Assembly: GCF_016735115.1 (NCBI RefSeq)
Contig: NZ_JAERQJ010000008.1
Location: 1-64,000, forward strand
Direction: 5' to 3'
Length of the DNA stretch: 64,000 nt
Source of the DNA: Aquimarina mytili
GTDB lineage: Bacteria > Bacteroidota > Bacteroidia > Flavobacteriales > Flavobacteriaceae
Position 1 is the first letter of the stretch; every line of letters starts with the position of its first letter. Positions 29,393 to 38,644 of the stretch are shown here, in pieces. A program made the position numbers and the translations under genes. Under the pieces are notes generated by a model, which was given only the letters and a program-made list of their open reading frames with translations, had not been told where the DNA came from and did no database searches.

Positions 29393-30172
29393 ATGAAAAA
29401 GCCTATTTTAATATTACTTCTATTGAGTATGTCAATTACAGTTTCTGCTCAAGAAAATCATAAAGCATTTGATTCTGGAGAATGGTTTAGATTTAGAATA
29501 CACTATGGCTTGTTTACTGCAAGTTATGCAACGCTAGAAGTTAAAGATGATACTATAAATGATATTCCTGTTCATCATATAGTTGGTACAGGAAAATCTT
29601 CTGGATTATTAAGCGTATTTTTTAAGGTTGAAGATTATTATGAAACCTATATAGACAAAAACGAAGTTAAGCCCTATAGGTTTATTCGTAAAATTAATGA
29701 AGGAGGTCATACCAAAGACATAGAAATTAATTTTGATCATCAAAAAAGTCAGGCGTTAGTATTTAACAAAAAATACAATACAAAACAGAAGTTCCCCATT
29801 CAATCTAATGTACAGGATATGATGTCTTCTTTTTATTATTTGCGTAATACTATAGAAACATCTTCATTAAAAAAAGGTGATGAGCAGTATGTAAATATGT
29901 TTTTTGATAATGAAAACTACCCTTTTAAGTTAAAATTTCTAGGAAGAGAGGTTATTAGAACTAAAATGGGTAAAATTGCATGTTTAAAATTTAGGCCATA
30001 TGTTATGGCAGACAGAATCTTTAAAGAAGAAGAAAGTATGACGGTTTGGGTTAGCGATGACGACAACCGTATGCCAGTACGAATAAAAGCTGATATATTA
30101 GTAGGCTCTATCAAAGCAGATTTAGATGCTTTTAAAGGCCTTAAACATCCTTTTAAAATTCTAGTAGATTAA
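29393..30172 (+). CDS. DUF3108-type periplasmic protein
   Basis: The 259-aa protein has a signal peptide (about 1-20, ending VSA-QE) and a beta-rich domain of the DUF3108 type: GEWFRFRIHYGLFTASYATLEV near the start, GKSSGLLSVFFKVEDYYETYID, and a C-terminal MTVWVSDDDNRMPVRIKADI. The fold resembles lipid-binding LolA/LppX-like proteins, but no function is established. It is followed directly by the tryptophan dioxygenase gene with no intergenic base, so the two are cotranscribed. Confidence 0.85.
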   Translation: MKKPILILLLLSMSITVSAQENHKAFDSGEWFRFRIHYGLFTASYATLEVKDDTINDIPVHHIVGTGKSSGLLSVFFKVEDYYETYIDKNEVKPYRFIRKINEGGHTKDIEINFDHQKSQALVFNKKYNTKQKFPIQSNVQDMMSSFYYLRNTIETSSLKKGDEQYVNMFFDNENYPFKLKFLGREVIRTKMGKIACLKFRPYVMADRIFKEEESMTVWVSDDDNRMPVRIKADILVGSIKADLDAFKGLKHPFKILVD

Positions 30173-31138
30173 ATGAATCAACCCATTAAACCAGAAATTG
30201 CTGAAAAAATACAGCAATTAGAAAGAAAATTTAAAAATTCGGGCCAAGATTTGGGATCATACCTTGACGGTCTCCTTCATGATAGATATCTAACCTATTG
30301 GGATTATATTCATCTAGACACCCTACTCAGTTTACAAATACCAAGGACTCATTTTCCTGATGAAGAAATTTTTATAGCCTATCATCAGATCACAGAGCTT
30401 TATTTTAAACTTATCATACATGAGCTAAAACAAATCATAGACGATAAATTACAAAACGCTAAGTTTTTTACAGAAAAACTACATCGCGTTAATCGTTATT
30501 TTAGAGTGCTAATTAATTCTTTTGATGTTATGATCAAAGGGATGGACAGAGAACAATTCTTAAAATACAGAATGTCTCTTCTTCCGGCTAGTGGGTTTCA
30601 ATCGGTTCAATTTCGACTTATCGAAATTTATTCAACTCCACTAACAAACCTGGTTAATCCTAAAGAAAGAGGACAATTTTCTGAACAAGATCCTCTTGAA
30701 GAGGTGTTCGAGCATTTATACTGGAAATTTGGTGCTACGGATTTAAAAACCGGAGAAAAAACTCTTACCTTAAAACAATTCGAATATAGATATACACCAA
30801 GAATGATGCGTATTGCTCATCAAGTAAAAAGCAGTACTATATTCCATAAATACCTCGATCTGCCAGAAAAAGAGCAAAATAACGTGCACCTTATCGAAGC
30901 ATTACGTACTTTTGACACCAATGTCAATATTAATTGGTTATTAATGCATATGGGTGCTGCCTATAGGTATCTCAATAAAGAGAAGGGTGAAGTTTTAGCT
31001 ACTGGAGGGACCAATTGGAAAAAATTTCTACCACCTAGTTTTCAAAGGATTACATTTTTTCCTAATCTTTGGAGTGAAGAAGAGAAGGAAAATTGGGGCC
31101 AACAATGGGTTGCACATCAGTTTAATACCACAAAATAA
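30173..31138 (+). CDS. Tryptophan 2,3-dioxygenase
   Basis: This heme enzyme oxidises L-tryptophan to N-formylkynurenine, the first step of the kynurenine path. The 321-aa protein has the family hallmarks YLTYWDYIHLDTLLSLQ (about 40-57), DEEIFIAYHQITELYFKLIIHEL (the distal His region and substrate contacts) and the C-terminal TGGTNWKKFLPPSFQRI. The proximal heme His is probably the one in WLLMHMGAAYRYL. The start ATG directly abuts the stop of the DUF3108 gene. No kynurenine formamidase or kynureninase is visible in the window. Confidence 0.93.
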   Translation: MNQPIKPEIAEKIQQLERKFKNSGQDLGSYLDGLLHDRYLTYWDYIHLDTLLSLQIPRTHFPDEEIFIAYHQITELYFKLIIHELKQIIDDKLQNAKFFTEKLHRVNRYFRVLINSFDVMIKGMDREQFLKYRMSLLPASGFQSVQFRLIEIYSTPLTNLVNPKERGQFSEQDPLEEVFEHLYWKFGATDLKTGEKTLTLKQFEYRYTPRMMRIAHQVKSSTIFHKYLDLPEKEQNNVHLIEALRTFDTNVNINWLLMHMGAAYRYLNKEKGEVLATGGTNWKKFLPPSFQRITFFPNLWSEEEKENWGQQWVAHQFNTTK

Positions 31139-31150
31139 AATAGTCGTCAG

Positions 31151-32404
31151 TTGAAGCAAATAAGTTACTTGCTACTTATAGCAGTAGTAGCATTTTCGTG
31201 CCAAAAGGAAAAGAAAGAAGCAAAGGTTGTTGTTCCTGAAGAGATTAAAGAAGAAACACCTCCTGTGGTCAAAAAATTTGGTTATATCTTAGATCATTTT
31301 AGTGTAGTCAATGATACCATACGACCAGGAGATAGTTTTGGAGCCATTATGGATACTCATGGCATTAGCAGATCAAAAGTATTTGAGATCACAAACAAAA
31401 TCAAAGATACTTTTAATGTTGCACGGATCATGGCAGGAAAACCCTATATGCTTCTTAAAGCTAAAGATACTACAGAAAAAGCTCAGGTATTTATATATCA
31501 AAACAATAAAATTGATTACACAGTAATTGATTTCAGAGATAGTATTATAGCTACAAAGCGTAAAAAACCAGTAAAATTAGTAGAAAAAACTGCTTCTGGA
31601 ACCATCAATAGTAGTTTAATGCAAACTTTTGATGATTTAGACCTTAATTTTCTGGTTGCCTACAACATGGCAGACATATATGCCTGGACCATAGATTTTA
31701 CCAGACTTCAGGCTGGAGATAGATTTAAAGTTATGTATACCGAAAAATTTATCGACGATACTATTCCTGCAGGAATTGACCAAATAAAAGCAACTTATTT
31801 TGAGCATAGAGGTAAACCGATATATGCATTTAGATTTGTAGACGATTCAATAAATGGCTCTATAGATTATTTTGACGATGAAGCTAATAATTTACGCAGG
31901 GCATTTTTGAGAGCTCCAGTAAAATTTAGCAGGATTTCTTCTAGATACAATCTCAGACGTAGAATTAAATACTATGGCAATAAAATAAGACCACATAGAG
32001 GTACTGATTTTGCCGCTCCTATTGGGACACCCATATTAGCTACTGCAGATGGTATTGTTACAAAATCAGAACGTAAAGGAGGTAACGGCAAGTATGTAAA
32101 AATAAGACATAATGCTACTTATGACACCCAATATTTGCATATGAGCAGACAAGCCGTAAAAGTTGGACAATTTGTAAGGCAGGGTGATGTTATAGGATAC
32201 ATCGGTATGACCGGTAATACCAGCGGACCACATGTATGCTACAGATTCTGGAAAAACGGAAAAGAAGTTGACCCTTTCAAGCAAGATCTACCAGCCTCAA
32301 AACCTTTAGCTGATAGCTTAAGGCCGGGATTTTATAAACATATAGAACCTTTAAGAACTGCTTTAGACAGTGTGCCATTTAAACCACAAGAAACTATTTT
32401 ATAA
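31151..32404 (+). CDS. M23-family (LytM) peptidase lipoprotein
   Basis: The 417-aa protein begins at a TTG codon (31151) followed by a lipoprotein signal with lipobox VAFSC (Cys at about 17). An OapA/LysM-like region follows (about 45-240), then the LytM domain (about 270-375). Zinc-site residues His and Asp lie in [11 protein letters not shown]. The second motif, normally HxH, reads GPHVCYRFW, so the usual zinc-ligand His is Cys. Family members cut peptide cross-bridges of the cell wall or activate amidases. It lies 12 bases after the tryptophan dioxygenase gene and 4 bases before pgi, inside one transcription unit. Confidence 0.88.
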   Translation: MKQISYLLLIAVVAFSCQKEKKEAKVVVPEEIKEETPPVVKKFGYILDHFSVVNDTIRPGDSFGAIMDTHGISRSKVFEITNKIKDTFNVARIMAGKPYMLLKAKDTTEKAQVFIYQNNKIDYTVIDFRDSIIATKRKKPVKLVEKTASGTINSSLMQTFDDLDLNFLVAYNMADIYAWTIDFTRLQAGDRFKVMYTEKFIDDTIPAGIDQIKATYFEHRGKPIYAFRFVDDSINGSIDYFDDEANNLRRAFLRAPVKFSRISSRYNLRRRIKYYGNKIRPHRGTDFAAPIGTPILATADGIVTKSERKGGNGKYVKIRHNATYDTQYLHMSRQAVKVGQFVRQGDVIGYIGMTGNTSGPHVCYRFWKNGKEVDPFKQDLPASKPLADSLRPGFYKHIEPLRTALDSVPFKPQETIL

Positions 32405-32408
32405 TATT

Positions 32409-34049
32409 ATGTCATTACCAACTATTAACCCAACCACCACAAAAGCCTGGGAAGCCTTAAAATCTCATTACGAGAATATAAAAGATACGCATCTTAAAGA
32501 TCTTTTTAAAAACCATGAAAATCGAGCTCATCTTTTTTCTGTCCAATGGAAAGATTTTTATGTAGACTATTCTAAAAACAGAATAGACAAAACCACTAAA
32601 AAATTATTACTTGACCTTGCCAAAGAAGTAAAACTTGACGAAGCTATACAATCCTATTTTGGAGGAAGTATCATAAATGAAACCGAAGAAAGAGCAGTAC
32701 TACATACCGCACTAAGGGTTCCTTCAAGCCATACAATAGAGATTGAAGGCAAAAATGTAATCCCCGAAGTTGATTCGGTAAAAGAAAAAATAAAAGGATT
32801 TAGCGATCAGGTTATTTCGGGTAGTTTAAAAGGATATACTGGTAAAGCATTTACTGATATTGTAAATATTGGTATTGGCGGATCAGATCTTGGACCAGCA
32901 ATGATTACAGAATCTTTAGAGTTTTATAAAAATCATCTTAATGTGCACTTTATCTCTAATGTAGACGGAGACCATGTACATCAAAACTTAAAAGGATTAG
33001 ATCCTGAAACAACCCTGTTTGTGGTAGTTTCTAAAACTTTTTCTACTCAAGAAACATTATCTAATGCAACTACAGCAAGAAACTGGTTTACACAACACGC
33101 TTCAAAAGAAGCAGTAAGCAAGCATTTTGTAGCGGTATCTAGTAATATTCCTAACGTAACTAATTTTGGGATTGCTGAAGAAAATATTTTTCCATTATGG
33201 GATTGGGTAGGCGGACGTTTTTCACTTTGGAGTGCTGTAGGATTGTCTATTAGTCTTTCTGTAGGGTATGAAAATTTTGAAGCTCTATTAGAAGGAGCAC
33301 ATGAAATGGATGAGCATTTCAAAAATACTTCTTTTGAAGATAACATACCTGTTATTTTAGGAATGCTTAGCATTTGGTACAATAATTTCTTTGAAGCCGA
33401 AAGCGAAGCGATTATTCCTTATTCTCAATACTTACATAGATTACCTGCATATTTACAGCAAGGAATCATGGAGAGTAATGGAAAAAGTGTAGACCGTAAT
33501 GGTAACCCTGTTGCATATCAAACCGGAACTATTATTTGGGGTGAGCCCGGTACCAATGCTCAACACGCTTTCTTTCAGTTAATTCATCAAGGCACAAAAT
33601 TGATTCCGGCAGAGTTTATAGGTTTTAAACATTCTTTGTTTGAAGATCAAGATCATCAAGATAAGTTAATGGCAAATTTCTTTGCACAAACAGAAGCATT
33701 GATGAATGGTAAAACAGAGGCCGAAGTTGTAGAAGAATTAACATCCAAAAAACTTTCTCAAGAGAAGCTTAAACAATTACTGCCTTTTAAAATCTTTGAA
33801 GGAAACAAACCAACAACAACAGTTCTAATTGACAAACTAACTCCAAAAAGTTTGGGTGCATTAGTATCCATGTATGAACAACGTATTTTTGTACAAGGTG
33901 TGGTGTGGAATATCTTTAGCTATGATCAATGGGGTGTAGAATTAGGAAAACAATTAGCTACAAAAATCTTAACAGAAATTAACAATTCACAAGTTTCTGA
34001 ACATGATTCTTCAACACAAAAATTACTACAGCACTATTTAAGTAAGTAA
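32409..34049 (+). CDS. pgi: Glucose-6-phosphate isomerase
   Basis: The enzyme interconverts glucose-6-phosphate and fructose-6-phosphate. The frame is open back to 32370, but the family begins at [14 protein letters not shown], so ATG 32409 is used (546 aa). Sugar-phosphate-binding SIS regions are clear ([22 protein letters not shown]), as are the catalytic Glu region [14 protein letters not shown] and the His region [13 protein letters not shown]. The gene ends the cluster DUF3108, tryptophan dioxygenase, M23 peptidase, pgi, and is closed by an intrinsic terminator. Confidence 0.96.
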   Translation: MSLPTINPTTTKAWEALKSHYENIKDTHLKDLFKNHENRAHLFSVQWKDFYVDYSKNRIDKTTKKLLLDLAKEVKLDEAIQSYFGGSIINETEERAVLHTALRVPSSHTIEIEGKNVIPEVDSVKEKIKGFSDQVISGSLKGYTGKAFTDIVNIGIGGSDLGPAMITESLEFYKNHLNVHFISNVDGDHVHQNLKGLDPETTLFVVVSKTFSTQETLSNATTARNWFTQHASKEAVSKHFVAVSSNIPNVTNFGIAEENIFPLWDWVGGRFSLWSAVGLSISLSVGYENFEALLEGAHEMDEHFKNTSFEDNIPVILGMLSIWYNNFFEAESEAIIPYSQYLHRLPAYLQQGIMESNGKSVDRNGNPVAYQTGTIIWGEPGTNAQHAFFQLIHQGTKLIPAEFIGFKHSLFEDQDHQDKLMANFFAQTEALMNGKTEAEVVEELTSKKLSQEKLKQLLPFKIFEGNKPTTTVLIDKLTPKSLGALVSMYEQRIFVQGVVWNIFSYDQWGVELGKQLATKILTEINNSQVSEHDSSTQKLLQHYLSK

Positions 34050-34071
34050 ATTAAAACAGATAAATATTTAG

Positions 34072-34100
34072 AACCAGCCTGATTATTAGGCTGGTTTTTT
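34072..34100 (+). terminator. Intrinsic terminator after pgi
   Basis: AACCAGCCT and AGGCTGGTT form a 9-bp stem with a GATTATT loop, followed by a T-run. Confidence 0.92.
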
Positions 34101-34333
34101 CATTTCCTGACGCTTTTCTGACAGCAATGTTGCATAAAATTATGCCACAATAATTAACATTTCTTTAGTTAATAACTTGTGAATATCTTCAATTGCCTGA
34201 TAACCAGCATCACTTTGAAATATACTTACCTTTGATTGATGGTTTTTTTGTTAAAAACTCTTAACATTAAGGTAAACTTAGTTTGCAGAAAGATTCGTTC
34301 TTTTGCGGCGATTAATTAACTCAATTATTTATA

Positions 34334-36976
34334 ATGAAAAAGATTACATTTTTATTTGTTGTAATCCTAATGGCATTCGTTGGGGAAACGTATGCACAAG
34401 GGGTGGTAACAGGAACAGTATTCGACGGTGAATCAAATGCACCATTACCAGGAGCAAACGTAGTTCAATTACGAACTTCTAACGGATCATCTACGGATTT
34501 TGATGGTAAGTTTTCTCTTAAAGTAGATAGCCCTACAGGAACTATTAATATTTCTTATGTAGGATTTGGATCTAAAAACATCGAGTATGATGTGACTAAC
34601 GGAGATCAGGACCTAGGTACAATTACATTAAACCTGGATAACTCTCTAGAAGAGATTATCATTGTAGGTACAGGGGTTATCGATTTAGCTGATGATAGAA
34701 AAACACCTATCGCAGTGTCTACTATTAGAGCTAATGAAATTCAGGAAAAAGCAGTTGGTAATGTTGAATTACCAGAAATTATCAAAAGTACACCTTCTGT
34801 ATTCGTTTCTAACCAAACTGGTTTTGGAGATGGTGCTTTATTTGTAAGAGGTTTTGATGATACTAATACGGCCATCCTATTGAACGGTCAGCCTATCAAC
34901 TCTCAGGAAGATGGGCGTGTATTTTGGTCTAACTGGGCAGGTCTTTCAGATATTGCTAATGCAGTACAGGTACAACGTGGTTTAGGATCTTCTAAATTGG
35001 CTATCTCTTCTGTAGGAGGTACGGTAAACATCGTAATGAAAGCTGCCGACAGAAAAAAAGGTGGATTTGCTAGATTCTTAGGAGGTAACGATAGTTATGC
35101 CAAAGGAACGTTGGCGTATGATACAGGAATGAATGATAAAGGATGGGCTTTTTCTGTATTAGTAGATTACTGGCAAGCACATAGAAAATGGGCTGAAGGT
35201 ACTTTTGGACAAGGACAAACATATTTTTTTGCTGCAGGATATAAGCCAAACGAAGAGCACACATTTAATTTCTTAGTTACTGGTGCTCCTCAAAAACATG
35301 GGCAAAGATGGTCTCAAAGTGATGAAATCATTGCTGCCAACCCGAGATATAACCAACATTGGGGATTCACTGAAGATTTTAATCCAACAGCAGGTAGTAA
35401 TGGACAGTATACTTCTAACATTGAAACAGAAAGAGGGAATTATTACCACAAACCAGTAGCCAATTTAAACTGGGACTGGACTATTAGTGATAAATCTGAA
35501 TTATCTTCTGTATTATATGCATCATGGGGTCGTGGAGGATCGATAGGACCAAGAGGTGCTAGAACCTTAAGAACTGATGATCCTGACGGAGATGATGGGC
35601 CTTTAAGAGGGCAAGTAGATTTTCGTGCAATTGAAGAGCGAAATGCTGGAATAACTGGAGGTATAGGAGATAATGAAGCTCGTGAAGGATATGTAAGAAG
35701 AAACTCTGTAAACAATCACCAATGGTATGGGTTGATCTCTAACTTTAACACAGAATTGACAGAGAAAATCTCATGGAATGTTGGAGTAGACTTTAGATTA
35801 TACCGTGGAGATCACTTTAGGCAAATTACTGATTTTCATGGACTACAAGGTTGGGCTAACGACCGTGCAGATGGAGGTTTAATTACTGAAACATTTGATT
35901 CTGATCCATGGTCTGCTTTATTCAACTTTGCAGACGAAGATCAACGTGTTGAATATGACTACTCAGAAAATATCAACTATCAAGGAGCTTTTTCTCAGAT
36001 AGAATATGCTGGAGATAAGTTTAGTGCATTCTTCCAGGGAGCAGTTTCTAACCAATCTTTTAAGAGAGAGGAGAGATTCTTTAATGATGAGGAATCTGAT
36101 CTTCTAAATAAAATTGGATATAACCTTAAGGGAGGATTTGGATATACTATTGAAGATACTCATACTTTATACTTGAATGCAGGATATTATTCAAGACAAC
36201 CGTTCTTAGATAATGTATTCCAGTCAATTAGAACATCTAATGATTTTGTTCAACCAGAAGTGGATAATGAAGATATTACTGGTGTTGAATTAGGATATCG
36301 TTTTAAGATGAATGCCTTACAAATTAATTTTAATGCGTACTATACCAATTGGGATAATCGAGTTATCTTATCAAGTGGTCGTGTAGATCTTAATCCTGTT
36401 CAAACTCCAGATGACCCAGATGATGATACTAATACTAATATCTTTGATAGAGGTGTTAATCAAATTCATATGGGAGCAGAAGCAGAATTTGTATATAATG
36501 CGGCTAGCTGGATGGATTTAAAAGGATATATTTCTGGAGGTTCTTGGAGATTTAATGGTGAAATATCAAAAGAAGAATATAATGATGACACCAATGAGTT
36601 AATCTCTTCTGAGGCCGGTCTTGACTTAAATGGAGTAAAAGTTGATACAGCTCCTCAATTTACTGCTGGTCTTGGTACCAAAGTAAATGTAATCGAAGGA
36701 CTTTCTGTTGATGCTAACATCAACTATTATGCACAACACTACTTAGATGATCCTGATAGTAGAGGTTTACAAACTAAGAATGTTGGAAAAATAAAGCCAT
36801 TCTCACTTACTGATGTAGGGTTAACGTATAACTTTAAGTTCGATACAAGCAAACTTGTATTTAGAGCTAATGTATATAATGTTTTTGATGAAGTAAGACA
36901 GCAGTCTACTGATGATTTCGGAACTTTATTTACTAACGGTGTAACGTTTAATGGTTCATTAAGTTATAAGTTCTAA
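34334..36976 (+). CDS. TonB-dependent receptor with carboxypeptidase-regulatory domain
   Basis: The 880-aa outer-membrane receptor has a signal peptide (about 1-21), a CarboxypepD_reg-like domain (about 24-110, VVTGTVFDGESNAPLPGANV), a plug (about 125-235, RGFDDTNTAILLNGQPINSQ) and a full barrel ending in SLSYKF. It has its own terminator and a 284-base upstream gap, which contains the pgi terminator and a -7-like TACCTTTG at 34227-34234. No SusD partner follows. The imported ligand cannot be told from sequence. Confidence 0.92.
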   Translation: MKKITFLFVVILMAFVGETYAQGVVTGTVFDGESNAPLPGANVVQLRTSNGSSTDFDGKFSLKVDSPTGTINISYVGFGSKNIEYDVTNGDQDLGTITLNLDNSLEEIIIVGTGVIDLADDRKTPIAVSTIRANEIQEKAVGNVELPEIIKSTPSVFVSNQTGFGDGALFVRGFDDTNTAILLNGQPINSQEDGRVFWSNWAGLSDIANAVQVQRGLGSSKLAISSVGGTVNIVMKAADRKKGGFARFLGGNDSYAKGTLAYDTGMNDKGWAFSVLVDYWQAHRKWAEGTFGQGQTYFFAAGYKPNEEHTFNFLVTGAPQKHGQRWSQSDEIIAANPRYNQHWGFTEDFNPTAGSNGQYTSNIETERGNYYHKPVANLNWDWTISDKSELSSVLYASWGRGGSIGPRGARTLRTDDPDGDDGPLRGQVDFRAIEERNAGITGGIGDNEAREGYVRRNSVNNHQWYGLISNFNTELTEKISWNVGVDFRLYRGDHFRQITDFHGLQGWANDRADGGLITETFDSDPWSALFNFADEDQRVEYDYSENINYQGAFSQIEYAGDKFSAFFQGAVSNQSFKREERFFNDEESDLLNKIGYNLKGGFGYTIEDTHTLYLNAGYYSRQPFLDNVFQSIRTSNDFVQPEVDNEDITGVELGYRFKMNALQINFNAYYTNWDNRVILSSGRVDLNPVQTPDDPDDDTNTNIFDRGVNQIHMGAEAEFVYNAASWMDLKGYISGGSWRFNGEISKEEYNDDTNELISSEAGLDLNGVKVDTAPQFTAGLGTKVNVIEGLSVDANINYYAQHYLDDPDSRGLQTKNVGKIKPFSLTDVGLTYNFKFDTSKLVFRANVYNVFDEVRQQSTDDFGTLFTNGVTFNGSLSYKF

Positions 36977-37001
36977 ATCAAATTAGAATAAAATTGTTAA
37001 A

Positions 37002-37036
37002 ACCCTCATCGATGATTATCGAATGAGGGTTTTTCT
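37002..37036 (+). terminator. Intrinsic terminator of TonB receptor gene
   Basis: ACCCTCAT and ATGAGGGT form the stem with an inner palindromic loop (CGATGATTATCG), followed by TTTTTCTTTT. Confidence 0.9.
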
Positions 37037-37070
37037 TTTATGTATCCACTGTCTCCTTAGATCTTTTTAA

Positions 37071-37715
37071 TTAATCTACAATTGTTCTGGATTGTTGATA
37101 TTCGTTGTAAAACTCTGCGTTGATATATTTATACCGTAATAATAACGGATCAATAATTTCCCGTAATAAACGATTGGCCTCATCTACATGTCCACGCAAT
37201 GTTTTCTTGGAGGCATTAATCTTTGCCTGACGTTGTCGTGTAACCCCCACCAAAGGAGCATATTCATCTAAGGTGGTCTGAAAATCTTCTACTTCAGACT
37301 CAGTAACTCCATAATCAGAGGTAAAGGTTTGTTGTAAAGGTACAATCGTATCGGCCATGATACCCGCATAGGTAACCAATTCGGTTTCTTTAAGACGTTC
37401 CAGGCCAGACTTACTGGTAATTAATTTTTCTTTTAAGGTTTCATTTTGTGTAAGTGCAGCATGAGCGGTAAGCGCACCAGATAACATCAACGTTTTTTGT
37501 TCTACTGCAGAACGTATTTGGTTTTTGTCCCGAGTTTGTCCTTTAGTATTTAGAGAAGCTTCTTTATCCAAAAGACTAATCGCTTTTACTTCGCTATCAA
37601 AATTGGTTTTGGTTTCAGCAAATTTTGGATTTCCACTCCATATCGAGGTGTTGTTTTCCAAAGTGTTTTTTACTGCAATAAACATTCGGTAATACTTTAC
37701 TTCTTCTTGATTCAT
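37071..37715 (-). CDS. Helical protein of unknown function
   Basis: The 214-aa protein is almost entirely alpha-helical, without signal peptide, Cys or enzymatic motif. It is rich in Glu, Lys, Thr and Gln, with long amphipathic stretches (about 40-200), so a cytoplasmic helical bundle or coiled coil is likely. I do not recognise the family. It is monocistronic, and the TonB-receptor terminator is convergent to its end. The 326-base region upstream (37716-38041) holds palindromic repeat copy B. Confidence 0.7.
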   Translation of the reverse strand: MNQEEVKYYRMFIAVKNTLENNTSIWSGNPKFAETKTNFDSEVKAISLLDKEASLNTKGQTRDKNQIRSAVEQKTLMLSGALTAHAALTQNETLKEKLITSKSGLERLKETELVTYAGIMADTIVPLQQTFTSDYGVTESEVEDFQTTLDEYAPLVGVTRQRQAKINASKKTLRGHVDEANRLLREIIDPLLLRYKYINAEFYNEYQQSRTIVD

Positions 37716-37835
37716 TTGTGTGAATTTATAGTTTTAAAAGTTTGAAGTCACAAACCTACAGCAAATAACCATATGATTTTCTGGGGATTAAACCCCTTTT
37801 TGATGCAGAGGTTTCCGACAATTTGGGTTTGGGGT

Positions 37836-38037
37836 GTACTCGATAATCGAAATTTTCTTGTTTTCGATACACCAAATCATAGATTTGGCACTCAAACTGA
37901 CGAAAATTTCTTATCCAGCATTCACGTTAACTATGCTTTTAAATTAGAAAATCACGTCAATTCGAGTGCTTCGACTTTAGGAGAAGTATATCGAGAATAG
38001 TGATTTTTCAAATCGAAAGAAACTTATTATTGATACT
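37836..38037. repeat. Long nested palindromic repeat, copy B (two half units)
   Basis: The first half unit (37836-37902) contains TCGAAA...TTTTCGATAC, a CCAAATC/GATTTGG hairpin (37872-37888) and the CACTCAAACTGACG end. The second (37956-38000) begins GTCAATTCGAGTG and continues to TATCGAGAATAG. The core words are the same as in copies A and C, but the halves are separated and partly rearranged. It fills most of the gap upstream of the helical-protein gene. Confidence 0.65.
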
Positions 38038-38041
38038 ATTT

Positions 38042-38302
38042 TTATTCATTTTCTTGCAAAAAAATCGACTCGAACCGATCATTGTTAACTAACCCATTTG
38101 TATTGTTACTCCCCACAAGTATAATGTAAGCCATCTGATCTTCATTGTTACACAAAGTAAGGGTGTTGTTATCTACCTGAAGTGCATTGTTACGCGCCTG
38201 ACTGACATTGTTACGTACCGGAAACGCATTGCAATGCATCAGACTGACATTGTTACAGATCCGAAGTGTATTGTTATGTACCTGTTGGCTATTGATATAC
38301 AC
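38042..38302 (-). CDS. Heptad-repeat open frame (Asn-Asn repeats), doubtful gene
   Basis: The 86-residue frame from a GTG codon consists of repeats of seven residues centred on Asn-Asn (VHNNTLR, ICNNVSL, VRNNVSQ, ARNNALQ, VDNNTLT). It is the coding reading of a 21-bp tandem repeat. The frame is open further upstream to a TAG at 38342-38344, without an ATG. No signal peptide or known domain is seen. The unbroken 21-bp phase favours selection on protein or on spacing, but expression is unproven. Confidence 0.3.
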   Translation of the reverse strand: MYINSQQVHNNTLRICNNVSLMHCNAFPVRNNVSQARNNALQVDNNTLTLCNNEDQMAYIILVGSNNTNGLVNNDRFESIFLQENE

Positions 38303-38352
38303 CTTTAGGATATTGTTAGATCCATGACGGTTATTGTTATTCTATTATTTTC
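38080..38352. repeat. 21-bp tandem repeat, 13 units
   Basis: Units begin with (C/T)ATTGTTA-like words at 38080, 38101, 38122, 38143, 38164, 38185, 38206, 38227, 38248, 38269, 38290, 38311 and 38332. The spacing is exactly 21 bases throughout with no insertion or deletion. The first 8-9 bases are well conserved and the other 12 vary. It is not a CRISPR: there is no constant repeat with unrelated spacers of the usual size. Confidence 0.85.
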
Positions 38353-38369
38353 TTACTACTCATCTAATT

Positions 38370-38636
38370 GTCATCCCAGCGTGTCACATTGAGCCCTTCG
38401 ACAAGCTCAGGGCGAGCTTGTCGAAATGTAGGCGGAGATCCACACATACTACTTGGTCTTTTTGTTATGTGGATTCCGTGTCAAGCACGGAATGACAGCT
38501 TCTTTATATTATACTTATTCCTATGTTGTCATCCCTTTGCAGAAAGGGATCCATTCTCGTTTTCACTTAACCCTTTTTCTATAATGGTTTCCTGCCAAAG
38601 TTTATCCTGAGCGATAGACGAAGGGCAGGAATGACA
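38370..38636. repeat. GTCAT palindromic units (4) with nested repeats
   Basis: Four hairpin units lie at about 38370-38440, 38471-38497, 38528-38552 and 38586-38636. Each has GTCAT(C/T)CC at one end and GGATCC, GGATTCC or GGTTTCC at the other. The first has a second palindrome, CTTCGACAAGCTC / GAGCTTGTCGAA, inserted in its loop; the fourth has a TCCTGAGCGATAGACGAAGG insert. Together they occupy the whole gap 38303-38644 upstream of the helical and heptad frames; no gene is seen. Confidence 0.8.
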
Positions 38637-38644
38637 AATAAACA

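Noticed and set aside
32370..32408. N-terminal extension of Pgi
   Set aside because: Lies within the end of the M23 peptidase gene; ATG 32409 matches the family start.
38080..38352. Possible CRISPR array
   Set aside because: The 21-bp period has short conserved cores and drifting rest; there are no constant repeats with unique 30-40-base spacers, and no cas genes.
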